64,000 nucleotides of DNA from contig JAMCPX010000061.1 in the NCBI GenBank assembly GCA_023382265.1, forward strand, positions 1 to 64,000, read 5' to 3'. Position numbers and translations under genes: made by a program. The notes under the pieces were generated by a model. That model saw nothing but the letters and a program-made list of their open reading frames with translations, was not told the origin of the DNA and ran no database searches. Of the stretch, positions 9,503-17,142 are shown one piece after another. Positions within the stretch are counted from its first letter, which is position 1. Each line of letters starts with the position of its first letter. This stretch comes from Deltaproteobacteria bacterium. Lineage in GTDB: Bacteria > JAMCPX01.

Positions 9503-10240
9503 ATGGTAAGCAGACAAACCCATGCACAGGTTTCCGGTGAGCAGGTTTATTACTACCACCTCGACCATCTCGGCACACCGATAGAGATGACCGACCAGAA
9601 CCAGAATGTAGTCTGGCAGGCAAGCTACGATCCATTCGGGCAGGCAACTATCTCAACAGCAACAGTAACCAACAACCTCCGATTCCCTGGCATGTACGCC
9701 GATTCTGAAACCGGTCTCTATTACAACATGAACCGATACTACTACCCGTCGATAGGAAGATACATAGAGCCGGATCCGATATTGCAGCCAATGGTAAATG
9801 CACAATTAAACACGAGTTCAATGTTTAATGAGCTTTTATCAATGTTTGCTATCAATCCACAAAAACTGAATGACTACCTATATGCATTGGACAACTCATT
9901 AACTAACTTCGATCCTTTCGGCTGGCAGAACACAACGACAGTTGTACCTCCCCCGGTTCCCCAACCGCCTCAGCCACCAGAAATAAAAAATCCGAATGAG
10001 TGTAACCAGAAAAAATGTACACCTACATTCCATGGAAATGTATTCTCTATGTGTATGGAAAATTATAAAACTATTGTAGAGGGTACAGCAGCCGCAACTG
10101 GTGTCGGAACAGTAATTGGGGCAATAATTGCAAACGTACCAGGAGCTGAAGCGGGGGCATATATAGGAGGAGGAAGCTATGCGGCAGGGTTCACTTATAT
10201 GTGTTATAAGGAAGCAACTTTCTGTGATAAAAATCAATAA
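9503..10240 (+). CDS. displaced (orphan) Rhs core end plus alternative C-terminal tip
   Basis: A 245-residue reading frame. Residues 1-115 repeat the end of the main Rhs core (RQTHAQVSGEQVYYYHLD to RYIEPDP). After about residue 130 it diverges into another tip: a proline-rich linker, CNQKKC, and a glycine-rich hydrophobic stretch (GTVIGAIIANVPGAEAGAYI) resembling a glycine-zipper membrane segment, then MCYKEATFC. This is the classical form of an orphan rhsCT cassette: it can replace the tip of the main gene by recombination. ATG 9503 has only a weak site upstream (ATAGG). Whether it is translated alone is unknown; a membrane-active toxin is a guess from the glycine-rich segment. Confidence 0.7.
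   Translation: MVSRQTHAQVSGEQVYYYHLDHLGTPIEMTDQNQNVVWQASYDPFGQATISTATVTNNLRFPGMYADSETGLYYNMNRYYYPSIGRYIEPDPILQPMVNAQLNTSSMFNELLSMFAINPQKLNDYLYALDNSLTNFDPFGWQNTTTVVPPPVPQPPQPPEIKNPNECNQKKCTPTFHGNVFSMCMENYKTIVEGTAAATGVGTVIGAIIANVPGAEAGAYIGGGSYAAGFTYMCYKEATFCDKNQ
9767..9841 (+). repeat. 75-bp exact repeat, copy in orphan Rhs cassette
   Basis: Identical to 8723-8797; see that entry. In the orphan cassette the block again ends immediately before the sequence becomes specific to this tip. Confidence 0.95.
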
Positions 10241-10254
10241 AAAGGATTAATACT

Positions 10255-10755
10255 ATGAATGAAGAGCTAAAAAGAAAAATAAGAATTGTTGTTATCATTT
10301 ATATTTTTTTTGGTATGGCTATTGCTGGATCTTTACAAAGTTTTAATAAATCTTTTAAGATTACTAATCCGGTGAAATTTGAGACGGCTAATGTCATGCC
10401 TTTCTATATAGATTTGATTTTATCAGTTGGAGCGGTTATAGCTGCAGTAATACAAAGGATGCGAGTTAAGGGTAAATACATACCCTTATTCTTATTATCT
10501 AGTGCAGTAGCTGTATTTCCTTGGTATATTATAAAATCAGGTATTTATAATAAATTTGGTTTTATCAGTATAGTTATTGTAAATGATATAGAATTTCTAA
10601 GTACTATTGTTGTTCCGTATTTCCTTTATAAGGCATTTGTTAATGAAGAAAATATGATTGTTGATAAACATGGCAGACAATATACACTCTGGGATTTTTT
10701 TACAAGAAATCGATCTAAAAGAAAGAAGCAATCTACTCCATCCTCTACGACATAA
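10255..10755 (+). CDS. multi-TM hypothetical protein, putative partner of second Rhs tip
   Basis: A 166-residue protein with four predicted membrane segments (about residues 9-28, 50-66, 76-93 and 102-126) and a positively charged cytoplasmic tail rich in Lys/Arg. It starts 15 bases after the orphan Rhs tip and has a ribosome binding site (AAAGGA). AT-rich composition matches the tip. Position suggests an immunity protein against the preceding tip, which itself has a membrane-type segment, but no known family is recognised. Confidence 0.6.
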   Translation: MNEELKRKIRIVVIIYIFFGMAIAGSLQSFNKSFKITNPVKFETANVMPFYIDLILSVGAVIAAVIQRMRVKGKYIPLFLLSSAVAVFPWYIIKSGIYNKFGFISIVIVNDIEFLSTIVVPYFLYKAFVNEENMIVDKHGRQYTLWDFFTRNRSKRKKQSTPSSTT

Positions 10756-10772
10756 GGACCCTCATAAACGCA

Positions 10773-11010
10773 ATGCTGAGCATAGCAAGCGAGCAAAACG
10801 TAGATCTACAGGTATTTCTTGGTCTTCTCATCCAATCGGATGAGATAAAGACAGATGTTACCGACATAATCAACAGAGTCAATCAGAGAGGTGTGAGCGC
10901 CGTTCTTGATAAGAAAGATATAAAGCTGTTCAAGAGATTGTTCGAGGACATGGAAGGGGTCTTTGATCACATGAAGGGCCTGAATCCTTCAGACCCGATC
11001 TTTGATATGA
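10773..11010 (+). pseudogene. gene fragment of unknown origin, cut by Rhs core sequence
   Basis: From ATG 10773 a frame encodes about 79 mostly helical, acidic residues (MLSIASEQNVDLQVFLG, then NRVNQRGVSAVLDKKDI and KGLNPSDPIFDM). At about 11005 the DNA changes abruptly into an Rhs core fragment, and the frame runs on out of register to 11138. No ribosome binding site is obvious. Base composition is higher in GC than the adjacent partner gene. I do not recognise the protein; it may be what is left of another displaced cassette. Confidence 0.4.
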
Positions 11011-11011
11011 C

Positions 11012-11275
11012 GTGGCGGGCTACATCACGGCAGAGACAGAATCCGGCACACTCCTCAACTACGACAGTCTCGGCAGGCTTACGCAGGTATCGAATGCAAG
11101 CGGGGCAGTCATCGGGCAATATACCTATGACGGCATGAACCGAAGGCTCATCAAGACCGCTGGTGGAGTTACCACAGTATTCATCTACGACATCTACAAC
11201 AACCTCATCGGCGAGTATGACTCAAGCACAGGAAATTCTACAATGGAATATGTTTACCTCGAAGGAGCCAAATGA
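11012..11275 (+). pseudogene. Rhs core fragment
   Basis: An 87-residue frame homologous to residues about 400-485 of the main Rhs protein (YDSLGRLTQVSNASGAVIGQ, YDGMNRRLIKTAGGVTTVF, YDIYNNLIGEYD). It has neither the start nor the RYIEPDP end of an Rhs core. It ends at about 11270, where AT-rich unrelated sequence begins. It is best read as a degraded core piece left from an earlier tip cassette. Confidence 0.75.
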
Positions 11276-11340
11276 ATATAAAAAGCGAGCTATAGAAAAG
11301 ATAAAATTATTAAATAAATCCCTTGAGGGTCATACTATTA

Positions 11341-11508
11341 ATGAAAATAATTCGTCACCATGATAATAGCGGTATGATTTTACGAATTATTTCAAAATGG
11401 TCATACAAAATAAAAAGGGTTGATAGTTTTTTACCAGTATTGTTTTTTATAATCTTAATATTTTTAGGAATACTGGCTACTGTAATTGCAATAAATATTT
11501 CAAAGTGA
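11341..11508 (+). CDS. short membrane protein, possible relic of a third Rhs partner
   Basis: ATG 11341 opens 55 residues ending in one strong hydrophobic helix (FLPVLFFIILIFLGILATVI). It lies in AT-rich DNA between two Rhs core fragments, the same arrangement as the two putative partner genes upstream. The ribosome binding site is weak (GAGGG about 12 bases upstream). It may be the surviving end of a displaced immunity gene. Confidence 0.4.
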   Translation: MKIIRHHDNSGMILRIISKWSYKIKRVDSFLPVLFFIILIFLGILATVIAINISK

Positions 11509-11513
11509 TTACT

Positions 11514-11545
11514 GACAGTCTCGGCAGGCTTACGCAGGTATCGAA
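11514..11545 (+). repeat. 32-bp Rhs core repeat fused to IS110 remnant
   Basis: Thirty-two bases identical to 7964-7995 in the main Rhs gene and to 11063-11094 in the third fragment (coding for DSLGRLTQVS in the Rhs frame). At 11546 the match stops and the transposase remnant begins. Confidence 0.9.
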
Positions 11546-11769
11546 ATGTGCAACCTTGAGTTCGAGGGCATGGGGTTTGAGGAAATCATAGACCCATCTG
11601 GTAAATATCGTCGCTTCCATGGACCGGGAATACCGGCAATCCATTGACGGAGAGCCGTGCGTTAAGCTGCTACCTCTCCCTGGCTTATTTTTGTGCCATC
11701 TTCGAGTTTCATGCAGTACCAAATATTCTTCTTGTGAATGTCCAATCCGATGTAGTATACTTTTTCCAT
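11546..11769 (-). pseudogene. IS110-family transposase remnant (N-terminal part)
   Basis: Reading the minus strand from ATG 11769 gives MEKVYYIGLDIHKKNIWYC, the start of the DEDD (RuvC-like) domain of IS110-family transposases. The frame has a TAA after about 35 residues. Family-like sequence resumes (RTALRQWIAGIPGPW), then shifts frame to EATIFTRWVYDFLKPHALEL and KVAH, where it is cut at 11546 by Rhs repeat sequence. About 75 of some 320-400 residues remain, so it is inactive. Confidence 0.8.
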
Positions 11770-12053
11770 AACATTAGCTTTCTTGTGTGGTTAACTTTGG
11801 GCGAGTGTTCCTCGACTCAACTACTATTTATAGCATGTTACCACCGGGAGGCTTTGCTTCCTTACTTATGCATTCAAACAGATACCCATTTTCTTTGGTC
11901 TTCCGCATTTCCCTGCCTTTAATTTCTCTCTGCCGGGTGCCTCTTCTATGCTGTGTATAAAATTGTCATCCCCACACGTTCGCCCTGTCAATGAATTCTT
12001 CTTTATTTCCTTTATTGCTTAAACATTGCCGTCTTGACCTAAAAACGTAAGCC
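11770..12053. other. gene-free right part of the Rhs island
   Basis: This stretch has no supported gene. Its left part is the sequence upstream of the IS110 transposase start. In IS110-family elements that end region can encode the bridge RNA, so a degraded copy may lie here, but I cannot identify one. Short frames in it (for example 11644-11922, plus) have no binding site or recognisable product. Confidence 0.5.
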
Positions 12054-12131
12054 AGATCATGGATACGATGAGAAAGGTGTTTGGAGAGTATAGAGATCCA
12101 GGCATATTCTGATCATGCTTTAACAATTTTT
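12054..12131 (+). repeat. 78-bp direct repeat, right copy (mutase 3' end)
   Basis: Copy of 6534-6611 with one difference (C at 12109). It includes the final mutase codons and TGA but is not attached to a mutase gene. Beyond 12131 the DNA leads directly to the pal promoter region. See the left copy. Confidence 0.97.
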
Positions 12132-12266
12132 AGTGTTATACATTAGCACAAAAAATGCATTTGAAAAAAGCGGGAAATGCCGTGAAATGAGTAAAACAAT
12201 GCGTCAAATAAAGTCTGCCTCAAATATCACCCCATGCTGCATTATGGTGTTAAATTACGGAGATAA

Positions 12267-12297
12267 TTGATAAACAAGTTATTGACTTTATTATAAT
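12267..12297 (+). promoter_or_regulatory. possible pal promoter
   Basis: TTGATA (12267-12272) and a perfect TATAAT (12292-12297) lie upstream of pal, though the 19-base spacing is long; an overlapping TTATAA gives 18. A second TTGACT occurs at 12282. The ribosome binding site AAAGGAGG follows close to the ATG at 12333. Confidence 0.4.
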
Positions 12298-12332
12298 AAG
12301 TATTAATCTTTATTAAAAAAAGGAGGATAAAA

Positions 12333-12863
12333 ATGAAAAAGGTAACATTTATATTTAGCTTACTCACTATTTTTAGTATGGTAATATCGGGTTGTGCAAA
12401 GAAAGAGGTTGTAAAACCAGAAGCAAAGCCGCAGGCAAAGGCAGAAGTTAGTACTCCAGCTCAACCATCTGCTCCAGCATCTACAATGACGGCTCAGCAA
12501 ACCAAGCAGATGACCTTGGACGAGGTTCAGAAAGAGCTTAAAATGATCCATTTCGATTTTAACAAGTACAATATCAGGCCTGACGCAAAGACCATTCTTG
12601 AGAATAATGCAAAAATCCTTAGAGAAAATCCAAATGTAAAGGTACAGATTGCCGGTTATTGTGATGACAGGGGCTCTGTGGAGTATAACCTTGCACTTGG
12701 TGAGAAAAGAGCACAGTCAGCAAAAGATTATCTCGTTACTCTTGGTATTGCATCTTCAGACTTATCAACGATAAGCTATGGTAAATCAGATCCCATCGAT
12801 CCGTCTAACAACGAGAAAGCATGGGCGATGAACAGAAGAGACGAGTTTCATATTGCAAAGTAA
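12333..12863 (+). CDS. pal: peptidoglycan-associated lipoprotein Pal
   Basis: A 176-residue outer membrane lipoprotein that ties the outer membrane to peptidoglycan as part of Tol-Pal. The signal ends in the lipobox VISGC. An Ala/Pro/Lys-rich linker follows, then an OmpA-like domain from about residue 70: IHFDFNKYNIRPDA, the peptidoglycan-binding segment GYCDDRGSVEYNLALGEKRA, and NRRDEF near the C-terminus. Unusually it stands at the front of the tol genes rather than after tolB, and a terminator separates it from tolQ. Confidence 0.95.
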   Translation: MKKVTFIFSLLTIFSMVISGCAKKEVVKPEAKPQAKAEVSTPAQPSAPASTMTAQQTKQMTLDEVQKELKMIHFDFNKYNIRPDAKTILENNAKILRENPNVKVQIAGYCDDRGSVEYNLALGEKRAQSAKDYLVTLGIASSDLSTISYGKSDPIDPSNNEKAWAMNRRDEFHIAK

Positions 12864-12883
12864 TAGGTAAATATCTTTTAGTG

Positions 12884-12913
12884 TATCCCCGGTAGTTTAC
12901 CGGGGATATTTTT
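12884..12913 (+). terminator. rho-independent terminator after pal
   Basis: Perfect 10-bp stem ATCCCCGGTA / TACCGGGGAT with a GTT loop, followed by TTTTT. It lies between pal and tolQ, so pal is probably transcribed more than tolQRAB or as a separate unit. Confidence 0.9.
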
Positions 12914-12931
12914 AACTGGTGTATATTATTT

Positions 12932-13657
12932 ATGATAACGGATATTTTAAATTACAGTATAATAGGCCAAAACCAGAGTTCAATTATGTCGATGGTCTTC
13001 AATGCAGGGCCGGTGGCAAAGTTTGTTTTGATAGTCTTGTTTATTATGTCTATTGTGAGCTGGGCAATCATAATATTCAAATATGTTTCCTATAACAGGA
13101 TATCAAAATCTGCCGATCTTTTTATGGAGGTATTTTTAAAAGGCAAAACATTAAATGAGGTTTACGAAGAAACAAGGCACCTGCCAGCCTCATACCTGAA
13201 ATCCATATTTGATATAGGCTACAAAACGGGTATGAGAAAAAAAACATCATCTTCTGACGAAGAAGAAAGCGAAAACATACATTTAAGCCTTGATATAATA
13301 GAACGTGCAATGAGGAAGGTTATACTTGTTGAAGTGAACAGATTGGAGAATTTACTTTCGTTTCTTGCATCAACCGGAAGCTCTGCCCCATTTATCGGGC
13401 TATTTGGGACAGTATGGGGCATTATGGCTGCATTCAGGAGCATTGGGATAACAGAATCAGCAAGTCTTGCAGTGGTAGCACCCGGTATCTCTGAAGCGCT
13501 TATAACAACCGCGGCTGGACTTTTTACGGCAATCCCTGCTGTTCTTGCGTACAACTATCTTGAAAGAAGAATCAAAGTGTTTATGGATGATATGGATGCC
13601 TTTATAATTGAGATGTCAAACGTATTTGAGAGGCATATCAATAAACATGGCGTTTAA
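12932..13657 (+). CDS. tolQ: TolQ/ExbB-type proton channel protein
   Basis: A 241-residue inner membrane protein of the MotA/TolQ/ExbB family. With TolR it converts proton motive force into movement of TolA. There are three membrane segments (about residues 25-50, 140-165 and 180-205) and the family signature GSSAPFIGLFGTVWGIMAAF in the second. The start at ATG 12932 gives a normal N-terminus, though the ribosome binding site is weak. It overlaps tolR by 11 bases. Confidence 0.93.
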   Translation: MITDILNYSIIGQNQSSIMSMVFNAGPVAKFVLIVLFIMSIVSWAIIIFKYVSYNRISKSADLFMEVFLKGKTLNEVYEETRHLPASYLKSIFDIGYKTGMRKKTSSSDEEESENIHLSLDIIERAMRKVILVEVNRLENLLSFLASTGSSAPFIGLFGTVWGIMAAFRSIGITESASLAVVAPGISEALITTAAGLFTAIPAVLAYNYLERRIKVFMDDMDAFIIEMSNVFERHINKHGV

Positions 13658-14051
13658 TAATAACAAAAGAACTTTTTCAGATATAAATGTTACCCCGCTT
13701 GTTGATGTAATGCTTGTGCTGCTTATAATATTTATGGTTACAGCTCCCATGCTGCAGCAGGGTATAAAGGTTAATCTTCCGCAGGCAAAAGCTAACAACA
13801 TAAAAGCAAATGAAGAAAAAATAATGATCACGATAACAAGAGATGAAAAGATCTATATAAACAAGAATCCTTATAAACTCAATGAACTCGGAAAAACTCT
13901 GAAAGCCATCAATGCATACAACAGAGAAAAGCAGGTATTTCTAAAGGCCGATAAAGATGTGCCTTATGGTTTTGTTGTCAGGGTTATGTCCGCGATCAAG
14001 GATGCGGGGATTAAGGAACTTGGCATGGTAACAGAACCTCTGCATGGATAA
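13647..14051 (+). CDS. tolR: TolR/ExbD-type protein
   Basis: A 134-residue single-pass inner membrane protein partnering TolQ. I chose ATG 13647 (MAFNNNKRTFSDINVTPLVD); a frame open from 13608 adds 13 residues that do not look like the family. INVTPLVDVMLVLLIIFMV contains the conserved membrane aspartate essential for proton coupling in ExbD/TolR. The periplasmic domain follows. The stop overlaps the start of the next gene by one base (TAATG). Confidence 0.93.
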   Translation: MAFNNNKRTFSDINVTPLVDVMLVLLIIFMVTAPMLQQGIKVNLPQAKANNIKANEEKIMITITRDEKIYINKNPYKLNELGKTLKAINAYNREKQVFLKADKDVPYGFVVRVMSAIKDAGIKELGMVTEPLHG

Positions 14052-14800
14052 TGAAAAGTGCTAATAATTATGAAAGTTTTTTTTACAAGGCAGTTGCCGT
14101 ATCAATATCGGCACATCTGATATTCCTTTTTGTGATTTCTTATGGAGAATTACTTCCATCTAAAGAGATAAATTATCAACCTTTCTATGCTGTAAAACTC
14201 GTATCTGTGGAAGAAAGCAGGAATACTTCTGCACAAGAAAATGTACCTGCTGTACAACAAAATAATGTTGTTCACTCAAAGAGAATTAGCGCAAAAGAGA
14301 TGATTTTACCTATTGAGAAAAAATATGCCCCACGCCAAAAAGATCTTCTCTCGGCTATTAATAAAATAAACAGTGAGCTGCAAAGAGAAAAGCTTTTAAA
14401 TGTTCTCAAAGGTTATAATGGCAATAAAAAAGAGGAGCAGAAAAGCAGTAAATTTCCATCATTATCATCAAACAGTGCAGAGGGTTCCGGTGTGCCTTCC
14501 GGCTCTGCCGCAGAACAATATTATTCGCTTGTATGGGAGAAGATACAAAATGCATGGATTCTGCCCAGCGGTATGGCTGCCATAAGTTACGGGCTTGAAA
14601 CAATCGTATCAATAACTATAAACAAGGACGGTAAAGTATCCAATATTAAAATAGAAAAAAGTTCGGGTAATTCCTATTTTGATCAAACGGCAATTCGTGC
14701 TATAAACAAGGTGAATCCTTTACCACAACTTCCACCAAGCTGGTTGCAGAATAGTATAAATATAGGGATAAAATTCAGTTGCAAAGAAGGTTGTCAATGA
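14051..14800 (+). CDS. tolA: TolA/TonB-family energy transducer
   Basis: A 249-residue protein with an N-terminal membrane anchor (about residues 10-32, with the SISAH segment typical of TonB/TolA), a charged helical middle and a TonB-like C-terminal domain (ETIVSITINKDGKVSNIKIE to INKVNPLPQLP). Between TolR and TolB it is the functional TolA. The middle is much shorter than in enteric TolA. Its stop overlaps the TolB start (ATGA). Confidence 0.85.
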   Translation: MKSANNYESFFYKAVAVSISAHLIFLFVISYGELLPSKEINYQPFYAVKLVSVEESRNTSAQENVPAVQQNNVVHSKRISAKEMILPIEKKYAPRQKDLLSAINKINSELQREKLLNVLKGYNGNKKEEQKSSKFPSLSSNSAEGSGVPSGSAAEQYYSLVWEKIQNAWILPSGMAAISYGLETIVSITINKDGKVSNIKIEKSSGNSYFDQTAIRAINKVNPLPQLPPSWLQNSINIGIKFSCKEGCQ

Positions 14801-16116
14801 AAAGATATTTAGTACACACATTGGTAATAATATTTTTAATGATATCGTCATCCGGTGCTTATGCAAAGGTTTATATAGATATTAACGCCCCGACAATAAA
14901 AAGATTACCCATTGCTGTTACAATGCCTATAGCAAAGCCTGGTTCTAATCTTGAAGACGTTAAGCTCCTTCATAATACGATATCAAATGCCCTTGAGACA
15001 TCAGGATATTTTGCAGTTCTGCCGCGATCCATATTTATAGAAAAAAACGGAGGATTACTGCCGGGCCAGTTTAATTTTGCCGATTGGACAGACATAGGGG
15101 CAGAGGGACTTGTAAAAATGAGTTATTCTGTAAGAGGCAATAAGGGTATTGTAAAGGCTTTTGTGTATGATGTCGTTCAGGCAAAGTCTTTGCTTTCAAA
15201 GGAATACACAGGGAATGTATCAAATGTAAAGTATATAGGTAACAGCATAGCAAACGATATTGTGTATGCTTTTACGGGGCATGAGGGCCTTGCAGGTTCA
15301 AAGATTGCTTTTGTTTCAAAAAAGACGGGAAAAGATGAGATATACGCAATGGATCTTGATGGCAGCAACATGGTAAGGCTTACATATAATAATACAATAA
15401 ACCTTTCACCCGTGTGGAGCCCGAATGGTAATAAATTATTATTCATTTCATATATGCGGAAAACCCCTGCCTTATATATGCTGGATCTGAACAGCGGCCA
15501 TATAAAAACGATATCAAATAAAAAAGGATTGAATATAAGTCCTGCTTTTGCTCCGGATGATAATGAAATAGCGTTGACATTAAGTTTTCAGGGTTCTCCG
15601 GAGATATACCTTAGGAGTCTCGCAGGGAATGAATTGAAAAGACTTACCAATACATCAGGCATTAATGTTTCGCCGAGTTTCTCTCCCGATGGCAAACACA
15701 TTGCCTTTGTTTCCGATAGAGCGGGCAGTCCCCAGATCTATGTCATGAATGCGGACGGCTCGGATATACAACGGTTAACTTTTCATGGGACGTACAATAC
15801 GTCCTGCAATTGGTCACCCGCCGGCGATCGTATAGCATTCTCGGGTTTATCGAAAGATGGGACTTATGACATCTATACTATGAAACCGGACGGATCCAAT
15901 CTTGTAAGATTAACCGAGGATCAAGGGGATAATACCGGCCCGAGATGGTCGCCCGGCGGTTATTATATAATATTTACATCAACAAGGGACGGGCATCAGC
16001 AGCTGTATGTTATGAATGCTAACGGGAGTAATCAGTATAGAATTATCTCAGCCCCTTATGATATGAGTTCACCCGCATGGTCTAATAAGATAAATTATAA
16101 AATTACTATTAAATAA
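14797..16116 (+). CDS. tolB: Tol-Pal system beta-propeller protein TolB
   Basis: A 439-residue periplasmic protein that binds Pal. I start at ATG 14797, six bases after AAGAAGG and overlapping the tolA stop; a TTG 18 bases earlier is open but unnecessary. It has a Sec signal (MKRYLVHTLVIIFLMISSSG then AYA), an N-terminal domain, and a C-terminal six-bladed propeller with repeats such as SPSFSPDGKHIAFVSDRAGS and YVMNADGS. Confidence 0.95.
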   Translation: MKRYLVHTLVIIFLMISSSGAYAKVYIDINAPTIKRLPIAVTMPIAKPGSNLEDVKLLHNTISNALETSGYFAVLPRSIFIEKNGGLLPGQFNFADWTDIGAEGLVKMSYSVRGNKGIVKAFVYDVVQAKSLLSKEYTGNVSNVKYIGNSIANDIVYAFTGHEGLAGSKIAFVSKKTGKDEIYAMDLDGSNMVRLTYNNTINLSPVWSPNGNKLLFISYMRKTPALYMLDLNSGHIKTISNKKGLNISPAFAPDDNEIALTLSFQGSPEIYLRSLAGNELKRLTNTSGINVSPSFSPDGKHIAFVSDRAGSPQIYVMNADGSDIQRLTFHGTYNTSCNWSPAGDRIAFSGLSKDGTYDIYTMKPDGSNLVRLTEDQGDNTGPRWSPGGYYIIFTSTRDGHQQLYVMNANGSNQYRIISAPYDMSSPAWSNKINYKITIK

Positions 16117-16172
16117 GGATTAGATGAAGTATTTTAATTCATTGATATGATCAAATTACAGGAGTGATATAT

Positions 16173-16985
16173 ATGAAAAAAACATTTACAACGTTTTTAA
16201 TTATAGTTTTAATTACAAGCTTATCAGGGTGTATCAGGACGAGCGAGGATATAAGGCTTGATAAAGAATTTAGGGAACTAAAGACAAATGTTGATTTGAA
16301 TAATCAAAAGCTTAATACGAAGATTGATACCCAGATAGCAAGTGTAAGACAGAATCAGGTTGATATGCTTTCAAAACTTGATTCCACAAAAAATGATATC
16401 CAGGATCTGAGGAATAGAATGGACATATTAGAACATAGATTTAATAAGCTCAGCAGAGAATTTAATGTTTTTGCTGCGACAGGGCTTTCGAATACCGATA
16501 CAGAGCAAAGGCTATCCGCACTTGAAACATCAATGACAGCGGTGGAGGCGTGGATGAGTCTTTCAACCGTTTCTTCCCGCGCGTTAACCCACCATACAGA
16601 AAGCACTATAAAGCCAAGGGTACTGACACTGGATAACGCCGTAAGGTTGTTTAAAGCCAAAAAGTTTGAACAGGCAAAGCCTGTATTTGAAAAATATTCA
16701 AAGAAAGGTAATACTCTTGAGAAAGAGAGATCTTTCTTTTATCTTGGTGAGATAGCTTATAATACAAAAGATTATAAAACTGCGATTGCGAATTACGGGA
16801 TTATTGTAGAGAAATATCCAAAGAGTTCCCTTATAACGGATACATACTATATGATAGGCAAAAGTTTTGTAAAGATTGGCTCTAAAGATAAAGCAAAATT
16901 ATTTTTTGAGGAACTCATATCAAAGTATCCCAATGATAGATTAAGTAAAGAGGCGCGGAAGGAATTAAAGAAACTCAAGAATTGA
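16173..16985 (+). CDS. cpoB: CpoB/YbgF-type coiled-coil TPR lipoprotein
   Basis: A 270-residue envelope protein, last of the tol genes; CpoB coordinates Tol activity with peptidoglycan synthesis in E. coli. ATG 16173 is eight bases after AGGAG; a GTG at 16164 is also open. The signal ends in the lipobox LSGC, so unlike E. coli CpoB it is probably lipid-anchored. Residues about 30-130 are predicted coiled coil, and the C-terminal 120 residues are TPRs (AVRLFKAKKFEQAKPVFEKY). Confidence 0.88.
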   Translation: MKKTFTTFLIIVLITSLSGCIRTSEDIRLDKEFRELKTNVDLNNQKLNTKIDTQIASVRQNQVDMLSKLDSTKNDIQDLRNRMDILEHRFNKLSREFNVFAATGLSNTDTEQRLSALETSMTAVEAWMSLSTVSSRALTHHTESTIKPRVLTLDNAVRLFKAKKFEQAKPVFEKYSKKGNTLEKERSFFYLGEIAYNTKDYKTAIANYGIIVEKYPKSSLITDTYYMIGKSFVKIGSKDKAKLFFEELISKYPNDRLSKEARKELKKLKN

Positions 16986-16992
16986 TATTTGT

Positions 16993-17142
16993 TTATTCAA
17001 TTTTGACAAGCAAGACATTCTTTACGAACCAGCGTACGACAAGAACAGCCGGTATGTCCAAAATGGCAGTGAGTGCTTCACCCACTGCCCGATAGATCTT
17101 ATCGGAAAGATATAAAATTTTCTTATAATACGTACCCTTCAT
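16993..17142 (-). CDS. small hydrophobic protein after the acyl-CoA dehydrogenase
   Basis: From ATG 17142, overlapping the end of the dehydrogenase gene by 20 bases, a frame of 49 residues (MKGTYYKKILYLSDKIYRAV ... WFVKNVLLVKIE) with a hydrophobic half. It uses ordinary codons of this genome and fills the gap to the convergent cpoB gene. There is no clear ribosome binding site, so translation would be coupled. The frame opens further upstream in the dehydrogenase antiregister, which I regard as chance. Family unknown. Confidence 0.4.
   Translation of the reverse strand: MKGTYYKKILYLSDKIYRAVGEALTAILDIPAVLVVRWFVKNVLLVKIE

Noticed and set aside
11163-11363. 66-residue frame across the third Rhs fragment
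   Set aside because: Out of register with the Rhs reading frame for most of its length; only its last 30 residues lie in the AT-rich part and no start or binding site supports them.
13608-13646. Longer N-terminus for TolR
   Set aside because: The extra 13 residues lie inside tolQ and do not resemble TolR; ATG 13647 gives the normal family start.
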